This document shows, in pieces, positions 6,727-15,288 of a DNA stretch of 18,079 bases. The stretch is from Spirochaetota bacterium (GTDB lineage Bacteria > Spirochaetota > UBA4802 > JAFGJZ01): positions 1-18,079 of the forward strand of contig JAEWVL010000484.1 of the NCBI GenBank assembly GCA_023396665.1. Direction: 5' to 3'. The notes beneath the pieces were generated by a model. The model was not told the origin of the DNA. It worked only from the letters and a program-made list of their open reading frames with translations, and made no database searches. The number at the start of each line of letters is the position of its first letter. Positions within the stretch are counted from its first letter, which is position 1. A program made the translations under genes and the position numbers.

Positions 6727-8355
6727 ATGAGTCAGACAACAGTAAACCCCGAACAGGTGAAAGAAGAAATTCTCAGCAAGTACCCTGCCAAGGTTGCGCG
6801 AAAACGCGGCAGACAGATTGTCGTCAACAAGGTTGAGGATGGATCCACTGTTCCGGAAATTCTCGCCAATACGCGAACCGTACCCGGTATTCTTACGATG
6901 CGCGGTTGTTCGTATGCGGGCTGCAAAGGCGTCGTACTCGGTCCGACCCGTGACATTCTGCAGATTACCCATGGTCCAATCGGCTGCGGTTTTTACAGCT
7001 GGTTGACACGGCGAAACCAGACTCGTCCCGAGACGCCCGAATCGAGTAACTTTATGCCCTATGCGATGAGCACCGACCTTCAGGAGGATGAAATCATCTT
7101 CGGCGGTGAGAAAAAACTGAAGAAGGCGATCGAAGAGGCGATTGAGATTTTTCATCCCAAGGCGATCGGAATTTTCTCGACCTGTCCGGTCGGACTGATC
7201 GGTGACGACGTACATGCGGTTTCACGGGAAATGGAAGCAAAGTACCCCGATGTGAATGTTTTCGGATTCTCGTGCGAGGGATACAAGGGGGTCAGCCAGT
7301 CGGCTGGTCACCATATCGCCAATAACAAGGTTTTCACCGATGTGGTCGGTCTTTCCGAGATGAAAAAGGAAGGCAAGTTCAGGCTGAACATACTGGGCGA
7401 GTACAATATCGGCGGCGATGCTTTCGAGATTGAGCGCATTATGGACAATTGCGGTTTCACGCTGCATTCGACATTTTCAGGAAACTCATGCTACGAAGAG
7501 TTCATCAGTGCGCATAACGTTGATCTGAATGTTGTCATGTGCCACCGCTCGATCAATTATCTGGCCGAAATGATGGAAAAAAAATACGGCATCCCCTGGT
7601 TCAAGATCAATTTTATCGGGGCAAATGCCACGGCCAAGTCATTGCGCAAAATGGCGGCCTATTTCGATGATTCGAAACTGATCGAGGATACGGAGCGTAT
7701 TATTGCCGAGGAGATGGTCGAGGTTGAGAAGGTAAGACTCGATGTGAAGTCTCGATGTGAAGGCAAGGTGACGATGCTGTTTGTCGGCGGTTCGCGCGCA
7801 CATCACTATCAGGAGCTTTTCCGTGAGATAGGCATGGAAGTGGTCAGTGCGGGATACGAGTTTGCCCACCGTGACGATTACGAGGGCAGAAAGGTCATAC
7901 CTGACATTTCCATCGATGCGGATACCAGAAACATCGAGGAGCTGACCGTAACGGCGGATGAGAAGCTTTATCGTCCCCGTAAGAGCGAGGAGGAAATGAA
8001 GCGTCTCGAATCTCAGGGCTTCACCTTCAACGACTATGATGGCATGATGCCCGAGATGAAAGAGGGAACGCTCATTATCGATGACCTCAATCACTATGAG
8101 GCGGAGGTGCTGATCGAAAAATACAAACCGGCTCTATTCTGCGCAGGCATCAAGGAGAAATACGTGATACAGAAGCTCGGCGTACCCTTGAAACAGCTTC
8201 ACAGCTACGATTACAGCGGACCATATGCCGGGTTCAGGGGGGCAATCAATTTCTACAAAGAGATCGACCGCCTTGTAAATTCAAAAGTTTTCAGCCTTAT
8301 CAAAACACCTTGGCACGAGAGTCCCGAACTTTCCGGAAGCTACGGTATGGAATAG
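6727..8355 (+). CDS. nifD: Nitrogenase molybdenum-iron protein alpha chain
   Basis: Alpha subunit of the N2-reducing component; holds FeMo-co and half of the P-cluster. It has 542 residues. P-cluster ligands Cys61 (RGCSYAGC), Cys87 (GPIGCGF) and Cys153 (STCPVGL); FeMo-co ligands Cys272 (VVMCHRS) and His492 (LHSYDYSGPY); the active-site Gln191 and His195 in SQSAGHHIANN fall at the same numbers as in Azotobacter. A charged stretch around 385-440 (RKVIPDISIDADT to FNDYDGMM) is an insertion relative to the Azotobacter protein, as in Clostridium-type NifD. GGAGG precedes the ATG. Absence of an anfG/vnfG gene before nifK and the adjacent nifEN and modABC point to the molybdenum enzyme rather than the iron-only or vanadium type. 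Confidence 0.98.
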   Translation: MSQTTVNPEQVKEEILSKYPAKVARKRGRQIVVNKVEDGSTVPEILANTRTVPGILTMRGCSYAGCKGVVLGPTRDILQITHGPIGCGFYSWLTRRNQTRPETPESSNFMPYAMSTDLQEDEIIFGGEKKLKKAIEEAIEIFHPKAIGIFSTCPVGLIGDDVHAVSREMEAKYPDVNVFGFSCEGYKGVSQSAGHHIANNKVFTDVVGLSEMKKEGKFRLNILGEYNIGGDAFEIERIMDNCGFTLHSTFSGNSCYEEFISAHNVDLNVVMCHRSINYLAEMMEKKYGIPWFKINFIGANATAKSLRKMAAYFDDSKLIEDTERIIAEEMVEVEKVRLDVKSRCEGKVTMLFVGGSRAHHYQELFREIGMEVVSAGYEFAHRDDYEGRKVIPDISIDADTRNIEELTVTADEKLYRPRKSEEEMKRLESQGFTFNDYDGMMPEMKEGTLIIDDLNHYEAEVLIEKYKPALFCAGIKEKYVIQKLGVPLKQLHSYDYSGPYAGFRGAINFYKEIDRLVNSKVFSLIKTPWHESPELSGSYGME

Positions 8356-8371
8356 GCAACAGGAGGCTACA

Positions 8372-9751
8372 ATGTTACTCAGACATACACCAGATACAGT
8401 GGCTTCGAGATCGGCCCTGACCGTAAATCCGGCCAAGACCTGTCAGCCGGTTGGCGCACTCTACGCGGCTTTGGGAATACACCGTTGTCTTCCCCACAGT
8501 CACGGATCGCAAGGCTGCTGCGCGTATCATCGCAGTTCGCTGACCCGTCACTACAAGGATCCCATCATGGCGACGACAAGCTCCTTTACCGAAGGCGCAT
8601 CGGTCTTCGGCGGTCAGGCGAACCTGCTTGAGGCGATCAACAATATTTTCAGTGTGTATGAACCCGATATTATCGCGGTGCATACAACCTGTCTTTCGGA
8701 GGTAATCGGTGATGACCTTACGCAGATTATCAACAAGGCCAACACCGAAGGCAAAATTCCGAAAAACAAAAAAGTCATTCATGCGAATACGCCGAGTTTC
8801 AAGGGATCGCATGTGACCGGGTTTTCGAATATGACCGAAGCGATGGTCAAATATTTCTCGGAAAACACGGGTAAGAAGCTCAAGCAGCTGAATATCATTC
8901 CCGGCTATGTCGAGCCGTCGGATATGAGCGAGATCAAGAGGATCGCGCATGAGATGGGTGTGCGTTATGTGATGTTTCCCGACACCAGCGAAGTCGTCAA
9001 TTCGCCGATGGACGGCAAGTTTCACATGTACCCGAAAGGCGGAACGACAAGTGCGCAGCTGAAGAGTGCGGGTGATTCGTCGTTCACCGTCGCTTTGGGA
9101 CGCAGCGCCTCGATGGCTGCGGCGAAACTTCTTGATACCAAGTGCAAAGTGCCCTGCGAGATCATGACGCTGCCCATCGGGCTTCGTGCGACAGACGCCT
9201 TTGTCGACAGCATGCGCAAGGCTGCGGGTGTCAGTGTTCCCGAGTCGCTCATGGTCGAGCGGGGGCAACTGGTCGACGTGATCACCGACATGCATCAGTA
9301 TTTTCACGGCAAACGCGTGGCGCTCGTCGGCGATCCCGATCATCTGATGGCGATGGCACAGTTTCTCAGTGATCTTGACATGAAGATTCTCTACGTGGTC
9401 AGCGGTACTCCCACGACTCCGAAGTACGTGAAACGCATGCGCGAGTTCACGGGAGAAGATACCTCCATCAAATGCGGTTTGGGATCCGATATGTTTCATT
9501 TTCACCAGCTGATCAAGGCGGGTGAAAAGCCTGATCTTATTTTCGGCAACTCTTATGCCAAATATATCGCGCGTGACGAGGACATTCCGCTGATTCGTAT
9601 GGGTTTTCCGATCTATGACCGGGTCGGGCATCAGTACTTCCCGATCGTGGGATACCGCGGAGCCCTTCGTCTCGTGGAAAAAATGCTCAATGCGATTCTC
9701 GACCGGCAGGACAGAGACGCAATCGAGGAGAAATTCGAGCTTGTGATGTAA
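8372..9751 (+). CDS. nifK: Nitrogenase molybdenum-iron protein beta chain
   Basis: Beta subunit of the NifD2K2 tetramer, sharing the P-cluster. At 459 residues it is about 60 shorter at the N-terminus than the Azotobacter chain (523), as in Clostridium-type proteins. P-cluster ligands are Cys24 (KTCQPVGA), Cys49 (HGSQGCCAY) and Cys107 (HTTCLSEVIGDD); MATTSSFTEGASVFGG is a strong family signature, and FPIYDRVGHQYFPIVGYRGA marks the C-terminal domain. The ATG follows AGGAGG, 16 bases after nifD. A hairpin and a 112-base gap separate it from nifE. Confidence 0.98.
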   Translation: MLLRHTPDTVASRSALTVNPAKTCQPVGALYAALGIHRCLPHSHGSQGCCAYHRSSLTRHYKDPIMATTSSFTEGASVFGGQANLLEAINNIFSVYEPDIIAVHTTCLSEVIGDDLTQIINKANTEGKIPKNKKVIHANTPSFKGSHVTGFSNMTEAMVKYFSENTGKKLKQLNIIPGYVEPSDMSEIKRIAHEMGVRYVMFPDTSEVVNSPMDGKFHMYPKGGTTSAQLKSAGDSSFTVALGRSASMAAAKLLDTKCKVPCEIMTLPIGLRATDAFVDSMRKAAGVSVPESLMVERGQLVDVITDMHQYFHGKRVALVGDPDHLMAMAQFLSDLDMKILYVVSGTPTTPKYVKRMREFTGEDTSIKCGLGSDMFHFHQLIKAGEKPDLIFGNSYAKYIARDEDIPLIRMGFPIYDRVGHQYFPIVGYRGALRLVEKMLNAILDRQDRDAIEEKFELVM

Positions 9752-9782
9752 AAAGGTGTTTTTTCATTTTTTCTTTCCCCGC

Positions 9783-9810
9783 CTCCCGCATGTCTTCAGG
9801 AATGCGGGAG
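9783..9810 (+). repeat. GC-rich hairpin in the nifK-nifE gap
   Basis: CTCCCGCAT (9783-9791) and ATGCGGGAG (9802-9810) form a perfect 9-bp stem with a 10-base loop. The pyrimidine-rich run TTTTTTCATTTTTTC lies before the stem, not after it, so this is not a standard intrinsic terminator on the + strand. It more likely protects the 3' end of a processed nifHDK transcript or partly lowers read-through into nifEN. Confidence 0.7.
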
Positions 9811-9863
9811 TGACGGAAGGAAACGCAATTATACAAATTAATATTAAATAGTGGCGGAAGATC

Positions 9864-11219
9864 ATGCGCATACTTGACGAAAGAAAGAATCAGGTTTTCG
9901 AGAAGGGTAAAGACGGTTTCGAACTTGCCTGTGACAAGGCAAGTCTTGCGGGATCTGTCAGCCAGCGCGCATGCGTTTTCTGCGGTTCACGTGTGGTTCT
10001 CTATCCCATCGCCGATGCGCTGCACCTGATTCACGGGCCGGTAGGCTGTGCCGCCTATACCTGGGATATACGCGGTTCGCTCTCAAGCGGACCCGAGCTG
10101 CATCGCCTCAGTTTCTCAACCGACCTTCGCGAATGTGATGTCATTTACGGCGGCGAAACAAAGCTGTACAAGGCTTTGAGCGAACTTATAGAACTATACC
10201 ATCCGAAGGCGGCCTTTGTGTATTCGACCTGCATAGTGGGTCTTATCGGTGACGATGTCGAGGCGGTGTGCAAAAGAGTTTCCGATGAAAAGGGGATTAC
10301 GGTATTGCCTGTGCACTCTGAAGGCTTCAAGGGCACTAAGAAGGATGGATACAGGGCGGCATGCGAGGCCATATTCAAAATAACAGGATCGGATAACGAC
10401 ACGTACATTCCCCCGGCGAGTATCAATATTCTGGGAGACTTCAATCTGGCTGGTGAAAGCTGGATAATTTGCAAGTATTACGAGCGTATGGGCGTCAATG
10501 TCGTTTCATGCTTAACCGGTGATGCTCGAGTTGACGAGATTCGCCGATCGCACCGCGCCGCGCTCAACGTTGTGCAATGCTCCGGATCAATGACTTTTCT
10601 GGCAAAGATGATGCACGAGCATTACGGCATTCCTTTTATCAGGGTTTCATACTTCGGCATTGAGGATATGACCAAGGCTCTCTACGATGTGGCCGAATTT
10701 TTCAGAGACGAAACTATTCAGGCCAACACCGAGATTCTCGTTCGTGAAGAGGTCTCGGCGATACTGCCGCAGATAGAACACTACCGCAAAATTCTTTCGG
10801 GTAAGAGGGCGGCTATCTACGTCGGCGGTTCTTTCAAGGCCTTTTCTCTGGTCAAAGCATTGCGCCATCTCGGTATTGTGACCGTTCTTGTCGGCAGTCA
10901 GACCGGCAGCCCGGAAGATTACGACTATCTCAAGCAGATTACCGACGAGGGAACCGTCATCGTTGACGACACGAACCCGCTTGAGCTGGCTCATTTCATG
11001 AATCGCAAGGGGGTGGATATTCTTGTCGGCGGTGTCAAGGAAAGACCGATAGCCTTTAAGATGGGAGTCGCGTTCTGCGATCACAATCACGAACGAAAGA
11101 TCGCGCTTGCCGGCTACGAGGGCATGATGAATTTCTGCCGCGAAGTGCACGCCTCGCTTATGAGTCCCGTATGGAGATTTTCACCCTCGTGGAATAAACG
11201 ACAGGAGCAGCTTATATGA
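9864..11219 (+). CDS. nifE: Nitrogenase FeMo-cofactor scaffold/maturase NifE
   Basis: Alpha-like subunit of the NifEN complex, on which the NifB product gains molybdenum and homocitrate before transfer to NifDK. It has 451 residues. Cluster-ligand cysteines sit at 37 (RACVFCGSR), 62 (GPVGCAAY) and 123 (YSTCIVGLIGDD), matching NifE numbering elsewhere, and the cofactor-site Cys lies in LNVVQCSGSM. The FeMo-co His region of NifD is replaced by FKMGVAFCDHNHERKIALAG, as expected for NifE. Start is the ATG at 9864 behind GGCGGAAG. Its end overlaps nifN by four bases (ATGA), so NifE and NifN are translationally coupled. Confidence 0.97.
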   Translation: MRILDERKNQVFEKGKDGFELACDKASLAGSVSQRACVFCGSRVVLYPIADALHLIHGPVGCAAYTWDIRGSLSSGPELHRLSFSTDLRECDVIYGGETKLYKALSELIELYHPKAAFVYSTCIVGLIGDDVEAVCKRVSDEKGITVLPVHSEGFKGTKKDGYRAACEAIFKITGSDNDTYIPPASINILGDFNLAGESWIICKYYERMGVNVVSCLTGDARVDEIRRSHRAALNVVQCSGSMTFLAKMMHEHYGIPFIRVSYFGIEDMTKALYDVAEFFRDETIQANTEILVREEVSAILPQIEHYRKILSGKRAAIYVGGSFKAFSLVKALRHLGIVTVLVGSQTGSPEDYDYLKQITDEGTVIVDDTNPLELAHFMNRKGVDILVGGVKERPIAFKMGVAFCDHNHERKIALAGYEGMMNFCREVHASLMSPVWRFSPSWNKRQEQLI

Positions 11220-12589
11220 TACAGGCTATACGCGATCAATACACAAAAAAAGATAGCGGTTATACGAGTACCCGTAACGCCTGCAAGTTGTGTTCACCGC
11301 TCGGAGCTTCGGTGGTCTTTCGGGGCATCGACAACTGTGTGCCGCTCATACACGGATCACAGGGATGTTCCACATATATACGTCGTTACTTGATCAGCCA
11401 TTTTCGTGAACCGCTCGACATCGCGTCGTCGAATTTCACCGAGTCGAGCGCGATATTCGGAGGATCATCGAATCTGAAGAAGGCTCTCGATAACGTTATA
11501 CGGCAATACCGCCCTGAGATGATCGGTGTGGCGACGACCTGTCTGTCCGAAACGATCGGTGAGGATATCCGCAGCATCCTTCGCGAATACCGGATCGTTT
11601 CTGCGGACCCGTCGGTTAGCATCGTGCATGCCTCGACACCGAGTTATGCCGGTACGCATATGGACGGCTTTCACGAGGCCGTGCGTGCCGTTTGTGACAG
11701 CCTGAGCGAGGGGGGTGTCGTCTGTGACAGTATCAATCTGATCCCCTCGTTTCTTTCCGCCGAGGATCTTCGCGAACTTGCACAGATACTCGGTGATTTC
11801 GGCAGCGCTTTCACGATGCTTCCTGATTACTCGCGTACACTCGACGATGAAAGCTGGGAAGATTATGTAAGTCTTTCACGGGGAGGAACCCCGCTTGATT
11901 CCATACGCGCCATGGGGAGGGCGCGCGCAACCGTCACATTGGGTACGACGTATGCCGATGAGAAATGCGCGGGTGCTCTGTTGCATAAGCGCTTCGGTGT
12001 CGATCATCATCGTCTCGTTATCCCCCTCGGCATAAGAAATAACGATGTGTTTTTCGAAACAATTGAAAAAATCAGCGGCAAAGCGATTCCCGAAAAGTAT
12101 CTGCGGCAGCGGGGGCGTCTCGTTGACGCCTATATAGACGGCCATAAATATCTGTTCGGAAAACGCGCGCTCATCTACGGCGAGGAAGATCTCGTCGTGG
12201 CGCTCGCTTCCTTTCTCGAAGAGACGGGCGTTGTCCCGGTGCTGTGCGCAAGCGGCGGCGTCTCCGGGCGTTTCAAAGAGGCGGTAAATGACGCCTGCGA
12301 GAACAGCGATCCTTCATGCGTACGGGAGGATACCGATTTCGCCACCATGCTCGATATCGCGCAATCATGCAAGCCGGACTTTGTCATAGGCAGCAGCAAG
12401 GGATATTATCTTTCAAAAAATCTCGGTATTCCCCTGGTGCGGGTCGGATTTCCCGTGCACGACAGAATCGGCGCCCAGCGCATTTTACATGTGGGATACC
12501 GGGGAACACTCGCGTTATACGACATGGTTGTCAATACGATTTTGGATGAACGGCAGCGATCGGTTTCGATAGGATACAGCTATATGTGA
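11216..12589 (+). CDS. nifN: Nitrogenase FeMo-cofactor scaffold NifN
   Basis: Beta-like subunit of NifEN, with 457 residues. It resembles NifK (RNACKLCSPLGA, HGSQGCSTYIRR, SSNFTESSAIFGG, ATTCLSETIGEDI) but is clearly diverged, and it directly follows nifE, so it is NifN and not a second NifK. Cys23, Cys26, Cys51 and the TTCLSE Cys are candidate cluster ligands. It begins within the nifE stop codon, with AGGAG about ten bases before. The last coding gene before an 86-base spacer to nifB, in which CGCAAAGT (12596-12603) and ATTTTGCG (12627-12634) could form a weak stem. Confidence 0.95.
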   Translation: MIQAIRDQYTKKDSGYTSTRNACKLCSPLGASVVFRGIDNCVPLIHGSQGCSTYIRRYLISHFREPLDIASSNFTESSAIFGGSSNLKKALDNVIRQYRPEMIGVATTCLSETIGEDIRSILREYRIVSADPSVSIVHASTPSYAGTHMDGFHEAVRAVCDSLSEGGVVCDSINLIPSFLSAEDLRELAQILGDFGSAFTMLPDYSRTLDDESWEDYVSLSRGGTPLDSIRAMGRARATVTLGTTYADEKCAGALLHKRFGVDHHRLVIPLGIRNNDVFFETIEKISGKAIPEKYLRQRGRLVDAYIDGHKYLFGKRALIYGEEDLVVALASFLEETGVVPVLCASGGVSGRFKEAVNDACENSDPSCVREDTDFATMLDIAQSCKPDFVIGSSKGYYLSKNLGIPLVRVGFPVHDRIGAQRILHVGYRGTLALYDMVVNTILDERQRSVSIGYSYM

Positions 12590-12675
12590 TGGTGACGCAA
12601 AGTAATACCCTGAAGTATAGCATCAGATTTTGCGCCTGAATAGTGCAATAATGGACAATCAACAAGGAGAGCGAC

Positions 12676-13935
12676 ATGGATATTGACAAACACCCCTGCT
12701 TCAGTGAAGGAGCAAAACATAAATACGGACGCATACATCTTCCGGTGGCACCGCTTTGCAATATTCAGTGCAATTTCTGTAACCGTAAATACGATTGCAT
12801 TAACGAATCAAGACCCGGTGTGACGAGCTCGGTGCTTACTCCGCGACAGGCGGTAGACTATCTGGATGAGGTGATGCGCAGAATCGATAATCTCTCCGTT
12901 ACCGGAATCGCCGGTCCCGGTGACCCCTTCGCCAATCCCGACGAGACGCTTGTCACCATGCGCCGAGTTCGTGAGCGTTTTCCGGGAATGCTGCTCTGTG
13001 TCGCATCAAACGGTCTTGATGTCGCCCGTTACGTTCAGGATCTGGCTTCACTTGATGTCAGTCATGTGACCATCACACTCAATGCGGTAGATCCGCTGAT
13101 CGGAGAGAAGATCTATTCGTGGGTTCGGTTTGAGAAAAGGGTATACCGGGGGCGCGAGGCGGCCGAGCTGCTCTTGCATCAGCAGCTTGAAGCGATACTT
13201 CTTCTCAAGGAACACGGCATTACCGTTAAGATTAATACCGTTGTTATTCCGGGTATCAACGACCACCATCTTGCCGACATCGCAAAAAAAGCCGCAGTGC
13301 TCGGAGCGGATATACAGAATTGTATGGGACTGGTGCATGTTGAGGATACCGCTTTCGCGGATATAGTTCCGCCAACTCGCGAGAAAATTGTTAAACTCAG
13401 AAAAGGCGCCGCGAAGTTTATTCCCCAGATGAGCCACTGTCAGCGCTGCCGCGCCGATGCGGTCGGAAAACTCGGTGAGGCGCAGCCCGAGGAAATACAG
13501 CAACTTCTGCATCGCGCATCGCTGTCGAAGGTGAGCAGCGACCGGCCCTACGTTGCCGTGGCGAGTATGGAAGGTCTTTTTGTAAACCGTCATCTCGGTG
13601 AGGCCGCCTCGTTGTGGATATACGGACTGAGTGACGGACGTGCCAGGCTGATCGAGCTGCGTCCGGTACCGCAAAGTGGCGGCGGCATCGAACGCTGGAC
13701 CGAGATGGCGGCATTGCTCGGCGATTGCAGTACGGTGCTTGTCAGCGGTGTCGGCAGAAATCCCCAGATGGTTCTCGAAGCCGCCGATATTCATGTGATC
13801 GCGATGGAGGGTCTTGCCTCCGAAGCGGTTGAGGCGGTATTGAACGGAAAAGAGATACCGAAGATAATGCTGAATGTGCCGGGTTTATGCGGATCTGGCG
13901 TCGTTTGTTCGGGGACAGGCGGGGGTTGCGGTTGA
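12676..13935 (+). CDS. nifB: FeMo-cofactor biosynthesis radical SAM protein NifB with C-terminal NifX-like domain
   Basis: Radical S-adenosylmethionine enzyme that fuses two [4Fe-4S] clusters and inserts the central carbide, making NifB-co. It has 419 residues. The SAM-cluster motif is Cys28-x3-Cys32-x2-Cys35 in APLCNIQCNFCNRKYDC; further NifB signatures are NESRPGVTSSVLTPRQA, TGIAGPGDPFANPDET and HCQRCRADAVGKLGE. From about residue 290 a NifX/NafY-like cofactor-binding domain follows (PYVAVASMEGLFVNRHLGEA onward), ending in a Gly/Cys-rich tail. Such NifB-NifX fusions are common, and no separate nifX is seen here. AGGAG precedes the ATG at 12676. Confidence 0.97.
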   Translation: MDIDKHPCFSEGAKHKYGRIHLPVAPLCNIQCNFCNRKYDCINESRPGVTSSVLTPRQAVDYLDEVMRRIDNLSVTGIAGPGDPFANPDETLVTMRRVRERFPGMLLCVASNGLDVARYVQDLASLDVSHVTITLNAVDPLIGEKIYSWVRFEKRVYRGREAAELLLHQQLEAILLLKEHGITVKINTVVIPGINDHHLADIAKKAAVLGADIQNCMGLVHVEDTAFADIVPPTREKIVKLRKGAAKFIPQMSHCQRCRADAVGKLGEAQPEEIQQLLHRASLSKVSSDRPYVAVASMEGLFVNRHLGEAASLWIYGLSDGRARLIELRPVPQSGGGIERWTEMAALLGDCSTVLVSGVGRNPQMVLEAADIHVIAMEGLASEAVEAVLNGKEIPKIMLNVPGLCGSGVVCSGTGGGCG

Positions 13936-13981
13936 TTCGGCCTGGCAGGTAATCAGTCCGTTGAACGGGAAAGACAGGATC

Positions 13982-14008
13982 CCGCATATCGCGAAAACGA
14001 TAGTGCGG
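13982..14008 (+). repeat. Hairpin in the nifB-fdx gap
   Basis: CCGCATATCG can pair with CGATAGTGCGG, giving a 10-bp stem with one bulged G around a CGAAAA loop. No U-run follows; AATACTG comes next. It may be an RNA-processing or stability element between the nif assembly genes and the ferredoxin/mod segment. Confidence 0.5.
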
Positions 14009-14043
14009 AATACTGTGTAAAATAAAACAAGCAGGAGATTGCA

Positions 14044-14352
14044 ATGAAAAAGCCGGAACATCATATTTTTGTATGCGCGAGTTTCAGAATGTCTGGTGAA
14101 CCGCAGGGTGTCTGTTACAAAAAAGGTTCAGTCAATTTGATGCAGTATCTGGAGTCAGAACTTGCTGACCGGGGAATGAGTGGCGTTTCGGTATCAAGCA
14201 CCGGCTGCCTCAAGGTATGTGACAGGGGACCCGCTATGGTTATCTATCCCGAGAACTGGTGGTACGGTAAGGTTGAATCCGAATCCGATATCGACGCGAT
14301 TATTGATGCGCTGGAAGAGGGAAAAGCGGCTGAGAAGTACATCATCGCCTGA
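14044..14352 (+). CDS. Thioredoxin-like [2Fe-2S] ferredoxin
   Basis: A 102-residue ferredoxin of the thioredoxin-like type. The four ligands fit the family spacing: Cys11 (HIFVCASFR), Cys24 (GVCYKKG), Cys55 and Cys59 (STGCLKVCDRGP), followed by the usual MVIYPENWWYGKV. The Clostridium pasteurianum member of this family binds the MoFe protein, and similar genes follow nifB in several anaerobes; an auxiliary electron-transfer or assembly role in nitrogen fixation is therefore likely but not proven. It is probably not the main reductant of NifH, which is normally a 2[4Fe-4S] ferredoxin or flavodoxin. The ATG lies behind GCAGGAGATT. Roughly 100 bases, with only short imperfect stems, separate it from modA. 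Confidence 0.92.
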   Translation: MKKPEHHIFVCASFRMSGEPQGVCYKKGSVNLMQYLESELADRGMSGVSVSSTGCLKVCDRGPAMVIYPENWWYGKVESESDIDAIIDALEEGKAAEKYIIA

Positions 14353-14452
14353 CTCTTCTTTGAAAAATTGGAGAATCAAATACAGACTGAGGCATTGCGG
14401 AGCCTGACCCGACGGCGAGCTTTCGCAGCCGAATTATAACAGAGAGGCGTAT

Positions 14453-15274
14453 ATGTGGATACAAAGCAAGACCGGAGTCAAAAAATCAAAATCGCTGATA
14501 CTGCTCAACTCGTTTGTACTGGTACTGATGGCCTGGTTCATCGTGTGCGCTCCGCTGTATTCGGGAACACAAAGAGGCATTATCCGCGTCGCGATCGCCG
14601 CTAATCTCGCAGGTGTAATGGAACTGATCAAGGCTGAATTCGAAAAAGACAATCCGGGTACCAGGGTGGAATTGGTGTCGGGTTCAAGCGGCAAGCTGAC
14701 GGCCCAGATACTCGAAGGTGCTCCTTTTGATCTGTTCGCGTCGGCGGATACCGTTTATCCGCAAAAACTTAAGGATGCCGGATTCGTCATAAAGGGACCT
14801 GAAGTCTACGTGAAAGGATACCTTGTTATTTTCTCCAATGCCGGAGTTGACCTTTCAGGCGGGATTCAGGTTCTGGCAAGCGATAAAGTGAAGACAATAG
14901 CGATCGCCAATCCGAATGTCGCGCCCTACGGGCGGGAAGCCATTGCGGCTTTGCAAAAAGCCGGCATATACGAGCGGGTGAAGGGGAAACTCGTCATGGC
15001 CGAGAATATAAGCCAGACCCTGCAGTTCGCATTGAGCTCTACCGATGCGGCAATTACGGGGAAATCGCTGCTCTTTTCACCGGCTATGCGATCGAAGTAT
15101 GCCGAGGGACAATACTGGAAGGATATTGACCCATCGCTGTATTCTCCGCTCGCGCAGTCTATGGTAGTGCTGAAGAAGGGTGCAGGCAAAGCGGATGTTC
15201 TGCGATTTTATGACTTTGTCCTCTCGGAAAAGGCCAAACTCATTTTCAGTTCTTACGGCTATGATACTGATTAG
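14453..15274 (+). CDS. modA: Molybdate ABC transporter, periplasmic binding protein ModA
   Basis: Binding protein that captures molybdate (or tungstate) for import. It has 273 residues. A basic N-terminus and hydrophobic helix (about 13-35, SLILLNSFVLVLMAWFIV) form a Sec signal or anchor; no proper lipobox is visible. The mature part shows ModA signatures: IRVAIAANLAGVMELIKAEF, VSGSSGKLTAQILEGAPFDL, FASADTVYPQKL, and AIANPNVAPYGREAIAAL. GAGAGG precedes the ATG, and modB follows after 14 bases. Its position behind nifB implies that it supplies molybdenum for FeMo-co. Confidence 0.95.
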   Translation: MWIQSKTGVKKSKSLILLNSFVLVLMAWFIVCAPLYSGTQRGIIRVAIAANLAGVMELIKAEFEKDNPGTRVELVSGSSGKLTAQILEGAPFDLFASADTVYPQKLKDAGFVIKGPEVYVKGYLVIFSNAGVDLSGGIQVLASDKVKTIAIANPNVAPYGREAIAALQKAGIYERVKGKLVMAENISQTLQFALSSTDAAITGKSLLFSPAMRSKYAEGQYWKDIDPSLYSPLAQSMVVLKKGAGKADVLRFYDFVLSEKAKLIFSSYGYDTD

Positions 15275-15288
15275 GACCGGAGGTTCAC

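Noticed and set aside
8375..9631. A 418-codon open frame on the - strand opposite nifK
   Set aside because: It lies entirely inside nifK, whose P-cluster motifs and ribosome-binding site are certain; its translation shows no family motifs. It is a by-product of codon bias.
6727..9751. Alternative (Fe-only or vanadium) nitrogenase
   Set aside because: No anfG/vnfG between the two structural genes, nifEN and modABC are present, and the NifD/NifK motifs fit the Mo type with the Clostridium-like insertion.
12610..12634. Sigma54-like TAGCATCAGATTTTGC before nifB
   Set aside because: The GG is AG and the spacing to GC is 11, not 10.
13048..13794. A 248-codon - strand frame opposite nifB
   Set aside because: Fully inside nifB with no recognisable domain; a shadow frame.
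13942..13958. Sigma54-like TGGCAGG before the ferredoxin gene
   Set aside because: No TTGC at the right spacing (AGTCC instead).
14390..14435. Terminator or riboswitch before modA
   Set aside because: Only 4-bp stems (AGGC/GCCT; CGGC/GCCG) without a U-run; nothing resembling the Moco riboswitch.
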